Positions 34,320 through 47,656 of a stretch of 64,000 nucleotides of DNA are shown here, one piece after another. The position numbers and the translations under genes were made by a program. This stretch comes from Typhlomys cinereus. Lineage: Eukaryota > Chordata > Mammalia > Rodentia > Platacanthomyidae. Every line of letters starts with the position of its first letter. Position 1 is the stretch's first letter. Under the pieces are notes generated by a model, which was not told the DNA's origin, ran no database searches, and saw nothing but the letters and a program-made list of their open reading frames with translations. The DNA is taken from contig JALPQD010000387.1 in the NCBI GenBank assembly GCA_023101885.1, forward strand, positions 1,995,223 to 2,059,222, read 5' to 3'.

Positions 34320-34860
34320 TTTTTTTAGTGTTGTATACATGAATGTAGTGAATATATGATATTTTCACCCCTTAATCACTAATCCCATCCCCCTCCTTTT
34401 CCCCTGAAATCTGTCATCTCCCCTGCCAGACTCCCTCCTATTTTCAAATCTTTCCACTTGTGTGGCCCACTGTGTTTCATCTAGTTTGCCTTTTATGACA
34501 TATGCCTGACATGATTCATGCTCCAGCAAGTATCACAGATCAATGAGTATACCATTGAGGAAAGCATCTTCCTTTTCTTCCCTATTAGTCTCTCAGAGCT
34601 TCTTGAGATCCTTTCCTTTCATGGTGAGAGCACAGTTCCCGTGCAGTTTTTGTGAATGTTTGTTTATCTGTGGTGAGCTCATGGATATCATTTTCCTGTC
34701 ATGTCCAGGAGATACTGTCTGATCCATCACTATCTCATTCCAGACTCTTACAATCTTTCCACCCCTCTTTGCCCAATGTTCCCTGAGACTTAGAGTGGGG
34801 AGTTGGTGTTGCTTAGATGCACTATTTAGGGCCAAGCAGTCCTCGGTCTCTTTTTTCCTT
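34320..34860 (-). mobile_element. Old L1 3' UTR
   Basis: C-rich tracts (aatcccatccccctccttttc, tctgtcatctcccctgcc) and the flanking order match a reversed rodent L1 3' UTR, like 31570-31947. No TSD was found. Confidence 0.5.
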
Positions 34861-36457
34861 GCATTTTGATAAGTTGTGCTTTTCTGTAGGAAACAGCTTC
34901 TGTTGCAGAAGGAGGCTTCGAAGCTGAGTGCTCCTCCAATCTATGGGTATAATAACAAGTATATAAAAGGCAGTTTGATATAGTGTCTTCATAGCCAAAC
35001 ACTCATAGCCTGCTCTTCCCCTGGGACTTATGTTCTCCACTTTCATAGGTTCTTGTTCTAGTTTACAGTAACAGGAATGTGTTCCTTTCTGACATTGGGT
35101 TTGTATTTGAAGTAAAAAGAAGCTAGCTAAATTGTGTAGTATTTCATTAAGTGCCTAATTTATGTATTGTTTGGAAGTAATCAATTGCTTAACTTTTAAA
35201 ATTAAAGAGGCACCATCTTCTCCAAGCACATAGACCTTCCCATGGTACTCCACTCCAATCTTTACTATTATATCAAAATGCTATTAGTGTTTAGTTTTCA
35301 AATTAGTGGTGGAGATCTTCAACTGTAATCAAATGCTTAAAGCACTTTGGAGTTCTACAATTTGATTAAAGTAGAGAATTTGCATCTTTGTTTCCAGATA
35401 CAGAAGCATGAAAGAGTTCAAAAAAACAAAACCTAACAGTGTTAGCAAAACTCATTTAGTTCACCTGCTCATGTGATCAATGTACCCTCCAAGAATATCA
35501 ACTCCTAAACATAGTCCAGCCCGTACTGGCACAGCACTTAGTAACTGACTTTACCATCTGGCTTTCTGGCATTTTTATCAAGTCTTTTTTAATTAGGTTC
35601 AAATCAGTGATCTCCACCTTTCTCTGCTTCTACCTTCCCCAGTGCCATTAGGACGGAAGTCATTTTCAGAGCACTGCAGTGTGCTCAAGTGGAACTCAAT
35701 TGAATAGTATTTTCCCCCAGGTTTTCACACCTTACATATGCTAGCAAAAGTCATGTCATGCTTGCCCAGTAGTGCATATAATTCAATTTTTGTTTTATTA
35801 AGATATGAAGATGACCATTACATTGCAAAGCTGAGCTGCCTTAAGAGACCTAAATGAAAAATGGGACAATAGTTAGAGAAATTAAAAATCTTTGCAAAGC
35901 ATGAAGAAAGAAGAGAGAGCACTGAGATTTTACCCTTGAGCTTAAACCACTGACACTATGTGTATAATGAAAATATTTTTTAAAACATTTTCATGTTAAG
36001 TGTTGTGCTCTTTTACAAAGATATTTCCTCAGGGTTTGGAAGATGAAATACTGGTCAAATTTGGTGATGTCAAATCTCTGATGCTAATGTACAATGTTCT
36101 CAATAGAATAAAAAAATCTATCCTATGTAACAGAAAACTCTTCCAGAAATGGGAGCTGGCACACACACATACACACATATACACACACACACACACAAAA
36201 TCACACACACACACACATTCACATACCACCTATGTTTGTCATTATAGCCATAGAACTAACTGGACATTGTTTTACAGCTAGTCTGAAAATAAGACAAGAG
36301 CAATCACTCCAACATCATATGCTTCCCATCTCCATAATCACCACTTCGGGGTGTCCCCATATTCAAAGAAAATTGACTTTCAGGGGTCAAATGAGGATGT
36401 ACTAAGGGTGGGGTCAGATTTACAAGACTGAGTCAATTATATGTTTTTAAGAAGCAC
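34861..36457. other. Mostly unique, no gene seen
   Basis: A broken (CA)n microsatellite lies at about 36160-36220. Nothing else is recognised. Confidence 0.4.
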
Positions 36458-36860
36458 AGTCATCATTTGAATGTGAATTATCCCCCACAGGCTCATGTGT
36501 TTGAATACTTGTTGTTTGTGATGTTAATGTCTGGGAATATCATGACAACTTTTAGAGGTGGAGCATTGCTGGAGGAAGACAGCAATCACGGGAGATCAGT
36601 CTGGAGACTGGTTTAGCCTCTCCCTGCTTCTTCAAGAGTCTGCTGTAAGTTTGCTCTCTAGGCCTGCATGATGGGCATGACTCAAGCCTCCTCCAGCTTC
36701 TAATCAGCCATGTTTTTGTTTGTTTCTTTGTTTGTCTGTTTGTTTTGCCATAAAGGACTGTATGTCACCTCTGGAACCATAAACTGAACAAATCTCCACA
36801 TCTCCCTTATTTGAGTTTGAATGGTGTCTCACAGCAACAGAGAAGAGTAACCATAGAAGC
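36458..36860 (+). mobile_element. ORR1-type MaLR LTR
   Basis: tcatttgaatgtgaattatc, cccacaggctcatgtgtttg, agaggtggagcattgctgg and tgtctcacagcaacagag in the ORR1 order. A (ttgt)n-rich insertion lies near 36713-36745. Confidence 0.8.
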
Positions 36861-39089
36861 GCCCAAAGCTTTAAAGACCTTTATTCACTCTTTGTTCAAA
36901 TAAATGCCAATTTTTAAAAGTTCATTTCCCTCTGCCTATATGGAGATATGCATTATGAACTAAAAGAGGATTAAAAAGACTGGCACTTTCTAATTCACTG
37001 AGACAGTCCAGGAGGAGGGAGTCACAGAGCTGCCTCTGCTACCCAAATCATCCAGACCTATAGACAACCTCTAACAAATTTGAGTACACCAGATATATAG
37101 TTCATTTCCATTTTGATCAGGCGTGCACGGATATGTTAAATTGTCCTGCTGTATTCAAAATGGTGATCCTGGATATCAAACATGCAGCACATGATGGATC
37201 TGTATCTGTACAGGATACAGAAATTTGATAAGAAAAAATGATCTGACCAATACACCAATGATTGAAGGATTCTACCTGTTCCTCTATTTCCCCACCCTCA
37301 CACACATTCATTTTTTAAGTAGTTATACTCTGTAAATATTCAAGGTTGAATATTCCATTTTTCTTTCAAATACCAACTTATGCCCTCACCCAAAAGGAGA
37401 CTGGTTTGAAAAGCCATGTGTGTTACACCTGTTTACATTAACATCAGAAATTTGGAGGTTGGGGGTTATTCACATTTAAGTTAAAATCTCACCGAGAGGA
37501 ACTCCTACAGCCCAAGCAAATAATTTTTCACTGAGTTTTGCTCACCAAAGTGTAACTCCCCACAATTTCTGGCTATTCTGCTCTCTAAGCACTTTATAAA
37601 TAAATGTATATTGCAGGAGCTCTGCAAACTTTAATTTTCTTTTTTTTCTAGGTAGTGGGTGGGGTGTCATTTCAGAGCTAGCTTCAACCTTCATTGTGCT
37701 AACCAACAGCTACAGTCTTTTGCTAGCAGTGTAAGTGACCCTGAAATAATTTATATATTTTTGGAATCCTCTCCTAAGGCAGTCAAGCCAAGCGCCAATT
37801 ATTAAATTCATTGAGTTTTTCCTTTCTACACATTTTCCTGCTGCAGATGTGCTAAACCATTCAGCAAAAATATAGGATAGTGCAGGGCAAGTAGAGACCT
37901 GCAGAGCTGTAATAATTACAGGATAATGTACAACTGAAATAATTCTTCTGAATGTTGAGGCTAAATATCATCTGTTCTTTCCCTCTGCATTCCCAGCGGA
38001 ACAATCGACTCTATTTCTCCAGGCACAAATCTTTCATAAGCTCTCTTAACTTTTTAGGCTCTCCTTCTAAATAGGACTATGCAGTGGAGCCCCTGTCTCC
38101 CGCTCCATGGAGATAGTCAATCACTTTTCACCTCGTCAGGCCTTGTTCATCTGTTCTTATCCTCCAGCCCAGTTTTTAAAAATCTGTCATAGCCAGGGGG
38201 ATAATTTAACAATCCAAGTAACAAATTTTGACAAACTTTCTTTCCACAGGTAACAAGTGCAAATTCCTTCAGGGTTCACTTCCTCTGAGATGATCTTAGG
38301 AACGCAGTAAGTTCAAAAAGAAAAATCTTCCCAAGGGAATATAGTATTTCCAAGCACGGAGGGATGTACCTTACCTAGCTGAAAGTAAGGCCTCAGCACA
38401 AAATTTCTAAGGCCTAGTTAACAGTCAAAGATCTTAGTCCATTCATTAGCACATGAAATATGGCAGGACATCCTTAACTGAAAAAAGCTAATACTTCTTC
38501 ATGAGCGTGCTCTTTGTTTCACTTGGCTTGAGTTGTAACGCTAGCCAAATAGATCATTGCAAAGCTTTTGTTTCTCAGGCCACCTATTGCCTGATAATAT
38601 CATCACTCCAGAGTTCCTAGTGAACAAGTCATCTTGTGATGTGTAGGCATGCTAGTCATAAATCTTGGTCATAGATTAGGAATAGACCCAAAAATTTGTC
38701 AGCAGTTCATGTTATGCGATGGTATCTCATTTGACTATGATGTGATAAAGTGTGACAGCTACAGTCTATGACTAATCATGGCCACATACTGAAGCTTTCC
38801 TCTGTGGAAAGGAAAATTTCCAAATCCAGCAAAAGAAAAGGATCCTACTTTAACCCGTGGAACGACACTTACCTGTATAGTCAGTTTCAGCCAGTTAAAA
38901 GAGGACAGAAGTTTGTAGGGGTGGCTTTATGGTGTTTCAGCTTTTTCTAGTTTTAGATTGCATGTGATTAATCTTCATAACATTACTGGATCAATATTGG
39001 GATTTCCTTTTTCAGGCAACAGCAAACTGAGAACAATATGTGTCCCAAAGTTCCCATGAAAATGTACAGAAGACATAAAATGAAGATAT
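36861..39089. other. Long unique stretch, no gene seen
   Basis: About 2.2 kb without recognised repeats. 37780-38000 is AT-rich with a TAATTA core (37910-37916). No ORF with a known domain and no exon can be called. Confidence 0.4.
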
Positions 39090-39280
39090 ATTAGATAGAT
39101 GATAGATAGTAGATAAAAAGATAGAGATAGATTATAGAAAGTAGAGAGATAAGATAGGTAGATTGATAGATAAGAAATAGAAGACATAGAATTGATTGAT
39201 AGATGATGCTGATAGATAAATAGATGATAGGCAAATGTTAGATAGATGATAGATAGGTAGATGAGAGTTGATAGATGAGA
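39090..39280. repeat. Imperfect (GATA)n array
   Basis: Many gata, tagatagat and agatgatag units broken by substitutions. The Ser-Ile-Tyr-Leu ORF on the minus strand here is only its translation. Confidence 0.9.
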
Positions 39281-39949
39281 GAATTCCACTATACCTTTTA
39301 CTATATATGAATAATTCAAAACAACCACATTTTGGTAATTGAAAGTAGAAAACAGAAAAGTTAGTTTTTATACGAAAAGTATAAGCGATGTGAAAAGTTG
39401 ACAGGTAGCTGTCTCTATTGACTTTCCACTTTTCAAAATCTAATGGATTGCTTCCTGCTGCAGCATCTGCCAAAATGCATAAAACTATTTCAAATATCTA
39501 AATGAACTTTATATCCATTGATCCAGGTTTATGTATTGATCTGTGGTTACAAGCAACCCATTGTTTCTACTTCTCTCTGTTGTAATGAAAATGGAATGTG
39601 TACAAATTGGAATTGAAGGCAGATAGGTATCGGAAGAGGGTAGTACACAGAGGTATTCCCCCCACCATTTGGTATCAGAATGTTGGTTGCATTTGTTAAT
39701 AACCACAATAATAGTACAAGCTAACTCTGATATTTTCTGAAGTTAGGTTAAAAATTAAGAGGCATGTTTTAAGAATCTTAGGTTGTTATTATTAGTTGTA
39801 AAAGTTTGAGTCTGGATCTCCACTTAAAAAGAAAAACAGTTTCATGCTGTAAAGTTACACATGCAATACACACACACACACACACACACACAAAACATAT
39901 CATTCAGGATGTTTTTAAGGTTCAATCCAAGATAACTTAAATTCATATC
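39281..39949. other. Unique stretch with a (AC)n run
   Basis: (AC)n at about 39867-39892. Otherwise nothing recognised. Confidence 0.4.
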
Positions 39950-40194
39950 ATGGAGCTAAGGGGGTGACTCCATAGACAAAATGCTTGCTGCCCAGCAAAA
40001 GAATTGGAGTTTGGATCCCCACATTAAATGCAGACAGGCTTGGATCACTCTTGTATCCCAACACTCAGGAAGCAAAACAAGAGGAATCCAGGCCTAGCTG
40101 GAATTGCCAAGCTCCAGGTTTAGATAGAAACCCTGCCTTAGTAAAGATTGGGGATTAATTCAAGATTAACTTCTGGCCTCCACATGCACATGCG

Positions 40195-40240
<46 letters not shown>
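39950..40240 (+). mobile_element. B4/RSINE-type SINE with (CA)n tail
   Basis: An ID-like head (ggagctaagggggtgactcc, gagtttggatccccacatt), a B1-like centre (gtatcccaacactcaggaag), then cttctggcctccacatgcac and a (ac)n run at 40198-40240. Confidence 0.7.
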
Positions 40241-40241
<1 letters not shown>

Positions 40242-41473
40242 ACAAACATGCAAGCAAGCACATATGCACACCTACATGCATGTGTGCATACATAAACTCA
40301 CACAGTATCAACAAACATGAGACCATACATTCACACAGTATTATACACAACAATCATGTACATATGTAAAAAAAATTATATAACTTCTGTTCCATTGAAG
40401 TTTAACATTTAAAATAGACACTGATATCTGTGGAAAAAATGGAAAAATATAAATAAGAATTGAAGACAAAAGTAAAATATGATGAAAACTAAATGATGGC
40501 AGATTCCTGAAACTTTTTTCAGTGTTTTGACTGAAGACAAAGAATGGCTTGATAAATTGGGGCTACAGCAATATTACAGCTATCCAGCAGAAAAGCCTTA
40601 AAAGTCTGAAAAAGACTTCAGAAAGATGCAGATAGTTGACTGGAATAACTGGTCATTTAATAACGGTGATCTTTGAAGCACAAGGAACACGCAAGGGGGT
40701 AGGAAGTCAAATAAAATGAAGATGAAAGGTAACTAAAGAAATCATTTGGTCAACTTCTTCGACTCTGAACAAGATAAACCTAAACTATCCCTTAAAAACT
40801 GGAAAATACCCAAGTTCTTAAAGTTCTTTAAATTGATTTTTTCAGTGAGCAAGTCATTTCAATAATTTTCTAGCTTTCATTCCTTCAGATCCACAACACT
40901 TACTTTAAATAAAGAATGGAAATTCACAGGTTTTTTAAGGCTAATCCTCAGAATTCTTAGTCTCACAAAAGCTTACACTTCCAAATCCTAAAATGTGAAC
41001 TACAAATTTAATTTACAAATTTAATTAAATTTTACAGCAATTCAATTAAGATGAGAAACTTTGTTTATAGCAGAAATACAGTGGCTGTGTGGTACATCTT
41101 TCTCTCTTCCTTACCACTGCACCCCAATTCTGATTCTTCACTTTGCCAGAAAAGGGCTTATTTTGATTTGGATATGATGAAATTATTATTGTGAGACCCA
41201 AAATCTTCCTTTAATTTATCCAACCAGAAAGTGATCCTTCCAAAACTGCAAGTCCTGAGAGAAGTCACTGATTTTTATAGGTCTGCTTTTACTTTCGTCA
41301 TCCAGATGAAGATGCTGAGCAGAAAAAAAAATGTCTCAGGATAAAAGCTATTTCTACTAAGCCTGCTGACTGAGTTTGGTCTTCAAAACCTACACAGTAG
41401 GAAAAGAGAGAATATACCATCACAAATTGTACTCTGACCACCACATGTGTGCTGTGGCATACATGCACACACA

Positions 41474-41504
<31 letters not shown>

Positions 41505-41639
41505 TTGAAATTTAGAAACTGAGAAAAAAGTGATAAAAAAGATTTCCTACCTTTCACAGTTCTGTTTCAATTACTTCATCTCCAATCTTTACTGAGTACT
41601 AAATATGTACTACATATTAACACTAGGCCCCAGGCATGT
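40241..41639. other. Mostly unique, no gene seen
   Basis: A broken (CA)n microsatellite at 41467-41504. Nothing else recognised. Confidence 0.4.
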
Positions 41640-41870
41640 AAGAGTTTGGGACTGGAGATGTAATTCAATAGGTAGAGTGCTTGCTTAGCATGCCTAAAGC
41701 GCTGGGTTTGATTCCCAGAACACAGCAAACAAAGGATAGTGTTGTACAACTACAAGTCCAGCACTTGGGAAGTAGAGTTAGAAGGATCAGGAGTTTAAGG
41801 TCATACTCAGTTTTACCTCTTGTTTAAGCTAAAGTTGGGATACATGAGTTCTTGTCTTTAAAAAAAAGAA
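41640..41870 (+). mobile_element. ID-B1 (B4-type) SINE
   Basis: ID head gggactggagatgtaattca, gagtgcttgcttagcatgcc and ggtttgattcccagaacac, then a B1-like part cagcacttgggaagtagag and an A-rich end. Confidence 0.75.
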
Positions 41871-42045
41871 AAAGAAAAAGAAAAGGAGAAAGGAAAAAAA
41901 GAAGATATAATAAAAGGAGAAAGTTAAAAAAAAGGGAGGGAGGGAGGGAAGAAAGGAAGGAAAGGAAGAGAGGGAGAGAAGAAATGAGGGAGGAAAGCAA
42001 ATGGGAGGGAGGAGGGAGGAGGAAAGGGAGGGAAAGAAGGAAGGA
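41862..42045. repeat. Polypurine (A/G) tract
   Basis: About 180 bp almost entirely A and G, including (ggga)n blocks, growing from the A-rich end of the SINE at 41640. Confidence 0.9.
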
Positions 42046-42724
42046 TTCTGTCACAAATTATTTTCACTTGAACAATGCCAATAGCCTCCTCTGCCTTCAG
42101 AACCGCTGTCTTCCAATTTTATCCCCCCTCTCCAAGCAAAGTGAATTTTCCAAAACCAGTTCATTGTGCTACACTGCTGCTTCAACTTATTCAGACAGCT
42201 TCATTTTGGAGGCTCCCAGTACAGTCCTTGACTTCCACAGTTCTCAGTATTTCCCATCCCCATCCTGCTTCACTGCAAGTTTAGACTCCAGACATACTAA
42301 ATTTCTTTCACTTTGTTCCTTTGTTACTCAGTCCTCCTTCATTAACTAAACCCTATCTTGCCATGTCTCAGCTTAAAGATCCCCTCCATCCAGAGTTTTC
42401 AGGGTGAGTCCTATAACATTGGGTTAAATTATAACTGATCAACTCAGACTGCCCTAAAATATTCTTAGGGATATAAACAAAAAGAAATTGAAACAATTAA
42501 TTCTGATATGGTAAAAACAGATACATTCAAATGAATGAAAAAGCAAGAAAAATAAGACATGATCTCTTTTCTCAAAAACAATGAAAAAGGCATAAGTATA
42601 TGGGTTATAATGTAACATAGCAAGTCAGTTAGAATATTATAAAAAGTAACAGCAACAGGAGTAACCTTGAACTCCTAATCCTTCTACCTCTACTTCCCAA
42701 ATGCAGAAATAATAATTTTTGATT
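42046..42724. other. Unique stretch, no gene seen
   Basis: Nothing recognised. Confidence 0.4.
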
Positions 42725-44100
42725 CAGCTGTAAAGCTTTCATGACTTTGACAAAATAACGGAGGAAAAACACTCCAAATGAAGGAATGTTTATTTTGGTC
42801 CATGGATCCAGAGGTTTTAGTTCACAGTTCCTGTAGCAGTTAACACAGATGCCAAGTTGAGAACTGAAAGTTCAACTTTTAGGCACATTGTGAAGTGTTG
42901 TTAACTAAGGCAAACTCTGAGCAAGCCTATGGGAGATTATCCAACTGATGTGGGAGGACCAAGTTTAAATGGGAGACACCATTCCCTTGGCAGGTGGAGA
43001 GAGCTGATTCGGTGCTGCTTGGCATTTTCTTCTGGGCGGCCATCTTGACCTTGCCCCAATCTGAGCCAGTAAATACTTCCTGCGGCTGGACGGGTTTCTG
43101 AAACTGACAAGCTTGGGAGGGGGAAGGACTCCCTCCAGGATGAAAATAAGGACTAGGGGAGGAGCCTGACCTCTAAAGCAGATAGAAAGAGGGGCTGCTT
43201 GGGAGTCAGAGTCAGTCTAAAGGCGATCCCTGGATATTGAAGAATCCTGGAGGAGACTACCGAACTGCCGAGCAGCTCAGTTAGAATTTGCTTCTCTAGC
43301 AGGTCAGTTAGGAGATCCCAGATCAGTCAGGGAGGGAAGTAGAGAGAGAGAAAAAGATAGAAGCATCTTGCCAGCTGTGGGGAAGCTGTCAGCCATGCAG
43401 TGGTGAGCTGCCTGTGAACTGTCCTGGCTCCTGTCAGTAACCCTCCTGTTGGGTTGTGGTCACATTGGTCTGTCATGGAACTCCTATCTGGGGTGGGAAG
43501 ACAGCTGTGTGGCATCTCCCCAAGAAAAGTCTTCACACACCTTTCAGTACTTTGGAAAACTGGCAGGAGAGAAGGTTTGCCACTTTCTCAGCAATTCCAG
43601 TGGATGTGGTGTGGCCAGTTCCTTCCACTCCTCATGTTAGTATGGTCTCTCCTGACATGCTGATGAATTGTAGCTGACAATCATTAACTTGAATAAACCA
43701 CTTGTTCCCTTAAATTGTTTGCGTTCTGTCTTCATTCAGCAATGGGTAGATGAAACTAACATAGTCCCTGCCACCCCCCCGTGGCCCTCTGAAGCCAAAC
43801 TAAACATGGCAGTGAGAAGTGGAAGGCAGAGCAAAGTTTCTTATTTCATGGTGACCAGGAAGAAAAAGAGTTTGAAATGAAGGGTTTGTGGGTAAGGGAT
43901 ACTCTTCAAAGACACCCAAGTAACCATTTCTTCCCGGTAAACCCCTCCTGATAAGTTCAGTTATGAACTCACAGATGGACTCCTTATTAATGAGCTTCGC
44001 ACTCATGATTCAATCATCTCTGAATAAGTGCCTCCCCCTGGGACCATGCCTTCTATATAGGAACCATTTGGAGTGGACACTTTATATCCAAGCCATGACA
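42725..44100 (-). mobile_element. Older ORR1/MLT-like LTR split by an MT-type LTR
   Basis: 42725-42831 (tttgacaaaataacggagg, aatgtttattttggtccatgg) and 43764-44100 (acatggcagtgagaagtgg, ttcagttatgaactcacag, atgattcaatcatctctg) are the two halves of one reversed LTR. The plus-strand LTR at 42832-43763 interrupts it. Confidence 0.65.
42832..43763 (+). mobile_element. Long MT-type LTR, about 0.93 kb
   Basis: Its first about 190 bp and last about 170 bp match the 47245-47656 LTR (for example ggagattatccaactgatg, then ggtgtggccagttccttcc and aataaaccacttgttccctta). The middle, about 43020-43590, has no counterpart there. Flanks gttcc and gtccc could be a TSD with one mismatch. Confidence 0.65.
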
Positions 44101-44589
44101 ATTAATTCTCTATGTCTTCCACTCCAAAATAAAATAAAATCTCTTATAAGTATTAAATGTGCCTTTCCTCATGAGTGTACGCTGCATTTTTTGGTGCTTA
44201 TAAACAAACGAAACATAATTATATTGCATTGTATAGGATGCTTTGTTGCTTATAAACAAACATAATACAATGGGCTGCAAGTGGCTATTTTAAATTTAAT
44301 CACAATTGAACAAAAAGATACACTTAATTGCTCTAGTAACATTTAAAGTGCTCAGCAGCCAAGTGTGGTTATAGTGTATCAAGAAACAAAAATTACAGAC
44401 TGTTTCCAACTTTGCAAAAAGTATATTGTAAGACATGTATTTAATCCATTTGTATAGGGCACTTGTCTAGTACTGCACTATATGTAGTTAGGACCCTATG
44501 TAGCCAGTTTCCTAACTTCACAAAGCTCCCTCTAATCTATTGGACTTTTTTCCTACCTATTGACCCATGAAAAAAACATAAATTATCTT
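44101..44589. other. Unique stretch, no gene seen
   Basis: Nothing recognised. Confidence 0.4.
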
Positions 44590-44780
44590 TTAAATATTTT
44601 TATCTGTTTTTAGAGAAAGAGAGAGAACATATGCATACCATGGTGAACTGATAGAGATGAGAGGACAGCCTTCAGAAGTCAGTTCTCTCCTTCCATCATG
44701 TGGTTTCCAGGGGCCGAATTCAGATCATCAAGTTTTGTGATCAGGTGCCTTGTCCACTGAGCTGTCTCAACAACCCTGAA
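44590..44780 (-). mobile_element. RSINE/B4-type SINE
   Basis: gaagtcagttctctccttcc, catgtggtttccaggggcc, gaattcagatcatcaag and ccactgagctgtctcaac are in the order of a reversed B4/RSINE1 element. Confidence 0.7.
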
Positions 44781-45375
44781 TAAATTTATTTTTGTACAAT
44801 TCAGGATGATTATTTCTTGGAGTTTCTGTGCTCTTGCAGACTATTGAATCGAATGCTTCTCACCTACTCAGAAATCAAAATTATAAATGGAAGTTGGAAG
44901 AAATCAGAATCATCATTATGAATGTAAGTTGGAGTAAATCCTCTGCTTCTTGTGTCTCTATCATGTGATCACCCCATGCTGAGTGCTATGGAGAATACGA
45001 AGGAAGTATGAAACAAAAGGTTATCTATTAATTCTCAAATTGAACGAAATGTTGAGTTAAACTCATTTATGAACCCTGAATATAATTCTATTATTAAATT
45101 ATTGACAAGACTAGATTCTCATAAATACAATGAGTAGAAAACAATATGCATAATATATAACTAAGTATATAGTATAAATTTATAAACCCTATGCAAATTC
45201 AGAGTTGAGAAAAAATATCATGAAAGAAAATGATTAAGAAAGTACTTAAGGTGGACCTGATACTCATCATAAAATCAGTTATGTTATAAGCTGGTATCAG
45301 GGGAAAGAAGGATTTTTTTAGTTTACTGTCTTTGCAGTTCAGAGAGTCCAAAAAGGTAACATTTTCTTCTCCTCC

Positions 45376-45430
<55 letters not shown>

Positions 45431-46689
45431 CTTCTGTTTTAGTTCATTCTTAGAAAGTTCTTTTCCCGTGGGAACAGCAGACCCATCAGAATCCTTAGGA
45501 CTATATTGCTTACCTTTCCACAACCTTAGAGAAAAGGAAGCACCTAGCTCCAAGTCTTTCTCCCTGGGTCATGTTATGATGCGTGAACTAGCTCACAAAC
45601 TTTTCTCGGAAGCAAAAAGAGGAGTCTTTACAGTTTCGTGAGTGTAGTCCACAAGGAAAATGCTGGAACAAACAAAAACAGAGATAGTAGATAACTAACC
45701 AAAATCCAAGTCAAAATGAAACTCACTGAAGTCACTTTTCTCGACCAATAGAAAATGAAGGAGAAAACAGGTAAACAGGATGGGTGTGCCTTTGTAGAGA
45801 ATGAGTTCTGTTTCACTACTCAGGGATCTTTATCAAAGAAGACTTTCAATTAGCTTTGATTTACTATCTCCAAGATGCCAGGAGTCCAAACCTTTCACAT
45901 AAAGCTAAGCAGAAATAGGAGAAGGAATCCATTAGTGAAATTCATAATCTTCAAGCACATCCACTCCCAGTATGATTGTTTTCCATTTTTCATTTATTTA
46001 TATGTACCCTGTAGATGTAATGAAATCAATTCATGTAACTGTTTCTTACCAATACTGCCATCTACCCTCTGCCATCCTGGATTTCACAGACAGCTTAATT
46101 TCTAAATATAACTTCTTACCATTTGGGGCCAGCCAAATCCCATAGCACTAAAAGATGACACATGTCATCACAGATTAACCTTAGCATATTGGGGAAATTT
46201 TCAGAGCTGCCAAATTTTCTGAGATGCTTCAAAAGTCCAGTTCTGTTACTGGCATGGAATGCTTCCATGAGGCCTATGACTACCACAGAAATAACTCTAT
46301 GCCTTGAACTTTTGGTAATATTTGGCATGTTACCCAAGCTCTAGACATGACAGGAATGTACTACAAGCATCAAAAATAAGGAGTACACTGCTCTAGAAAA
46401 TTTACAGTATTAATGAATCAGACATAAATTCCATATTTTTTAATCAGAAATATACGCACATTTTTTAAAAATGTTGGAGACAAACTACTTCTCTGCATTG
46501 AGGATCTCTGGTTGGACTAACTTAAGATTTCTCAATTTTGATGCCCTCAATATTTGAGACTGGATCATTCTTTGTTGTAAAGACCTGTCTAGTGCATTAT
46601 AGCATGTGTACCAGCATCACTAAACATCACTTCAGTCATGATGACTAAAATATCTTCTTTGTTATTGATTATTAACACAGGTTAATTGT
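44781..46689. other. Mostly unique, no gene seen
   Basis: A (CT)n microsatellite at 45378-45423. Nothing else recognised. Confidence 0.4.
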
Positions 46690-47125
46690 ACACATTATCT
46701 GCATGTTGGTGATAAATTCTCAGCCAAACCACTTAGGAGAACAAGAGGTTTTAATATTTCTAGTTAATCTCAGTTACAGTTCTTAATCCAGCTTGACAGA
46801 TAAGTTCGTATCACCAACAGGAGTTGATGGAACTGGCTATAGTTTATACTCAGGGATTTCTGAGGGGGCAAATCTCACTTGCCAAACTGAAAGTCTGCCC
46901 AAGTTTGCCAAAGTATACCAAACTAATGAAACATCTCTCTCTATGTTATCCATCTGCCCAGGGAATGGTCCATCCACCAAGGACTGTGTCGTCCCATATC
47001 CCACATCAATCAGACGATCTCCTGTAGGCTTACTGAGAGCTTGCCTTAACTACTAATTCTTCATGAACTTGCCCAGAGCTCTATCTTCAATTGTCAAGTT
47101 GACCCCTATGTATCTAATTGGCACT
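46690..47125 (-). mobile_element. Solo MT-type MaLR LTR
   Basis: ctgcatgttggtgataaattc, gagaacaagaggttttaat, cagttcttaatccagcttg and caattgtcaagttgacccc match the 2465-2874 LTR in the same orientation. More diverged than that copy. Confidence 0.75.
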
Positions 47126-47244
47126 TGAATACAGACAAAGCCACAAAACTACCAGTGACTAAAGCATGAGGCAAACTCACATATTATTCTTAGATGTTTG
47201 ATTTCATGTCTTGGTATACATGGTCTATGACTTGGATAAATGCT

Positions 47245-47656
47245 TGTCATAGTTAGGCACAGATATCAACTTGACAGTTGAGGGTTTGAGCTTGGGCACA
47301 TTTGTAGAGAATTAGTTGTTGAGTTAAGCCCAGAGCAAACCTACAGGAGATTGTCTAGCTGATGGGGAAAGCCCAGCCCTAGGCCTTGGAATAAAATACA
47401 GATAGCTGATTGAGAATATTGGCATCCTTGTGTACACTTGGCCAAATATGAGGTCTGGCAAGTAAGGATTGTCCCTCTCTCAGCCATTATGTAGAGGTGG
47501 TGTGGTCAGTTCCCTCGGCCCTGGTGTTGGTGAGAGCTCTCCTGTCAAGATGGACTCAGAACTGTAACCAGACAACTGTGAGAAAAAAATAAACCCCTTG
47601 TTCCCTTAAGCCGTTTAATGGTGATTTGTCAGCAACCATGCAGGCTAACTGTAATA
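47245..47656 (+). mobile_element. Solo MT-type MaLR LTR
   Basis: Starts TGTCATAGTTAGGCACAG and ends gctaactgtaata. It holds aataaaccccttgttccctt near 47590-47610. It abuts, with no gap, a reversed partial copy of the same LTR at 47657. Confidence 0.8.

Noticed and set aside
38975..39473. ORFs rich in Ser-Ile-Tyr-Leu repeats
   Set aside because: Direct translation of the GATA array; the same occurs at 60201-60686.
41852..42349. 165-codon Lys/Arg/Glu-rich ORF
   Set aside because: Its first half translates a polypurine tract; the second half has no recognised domain.
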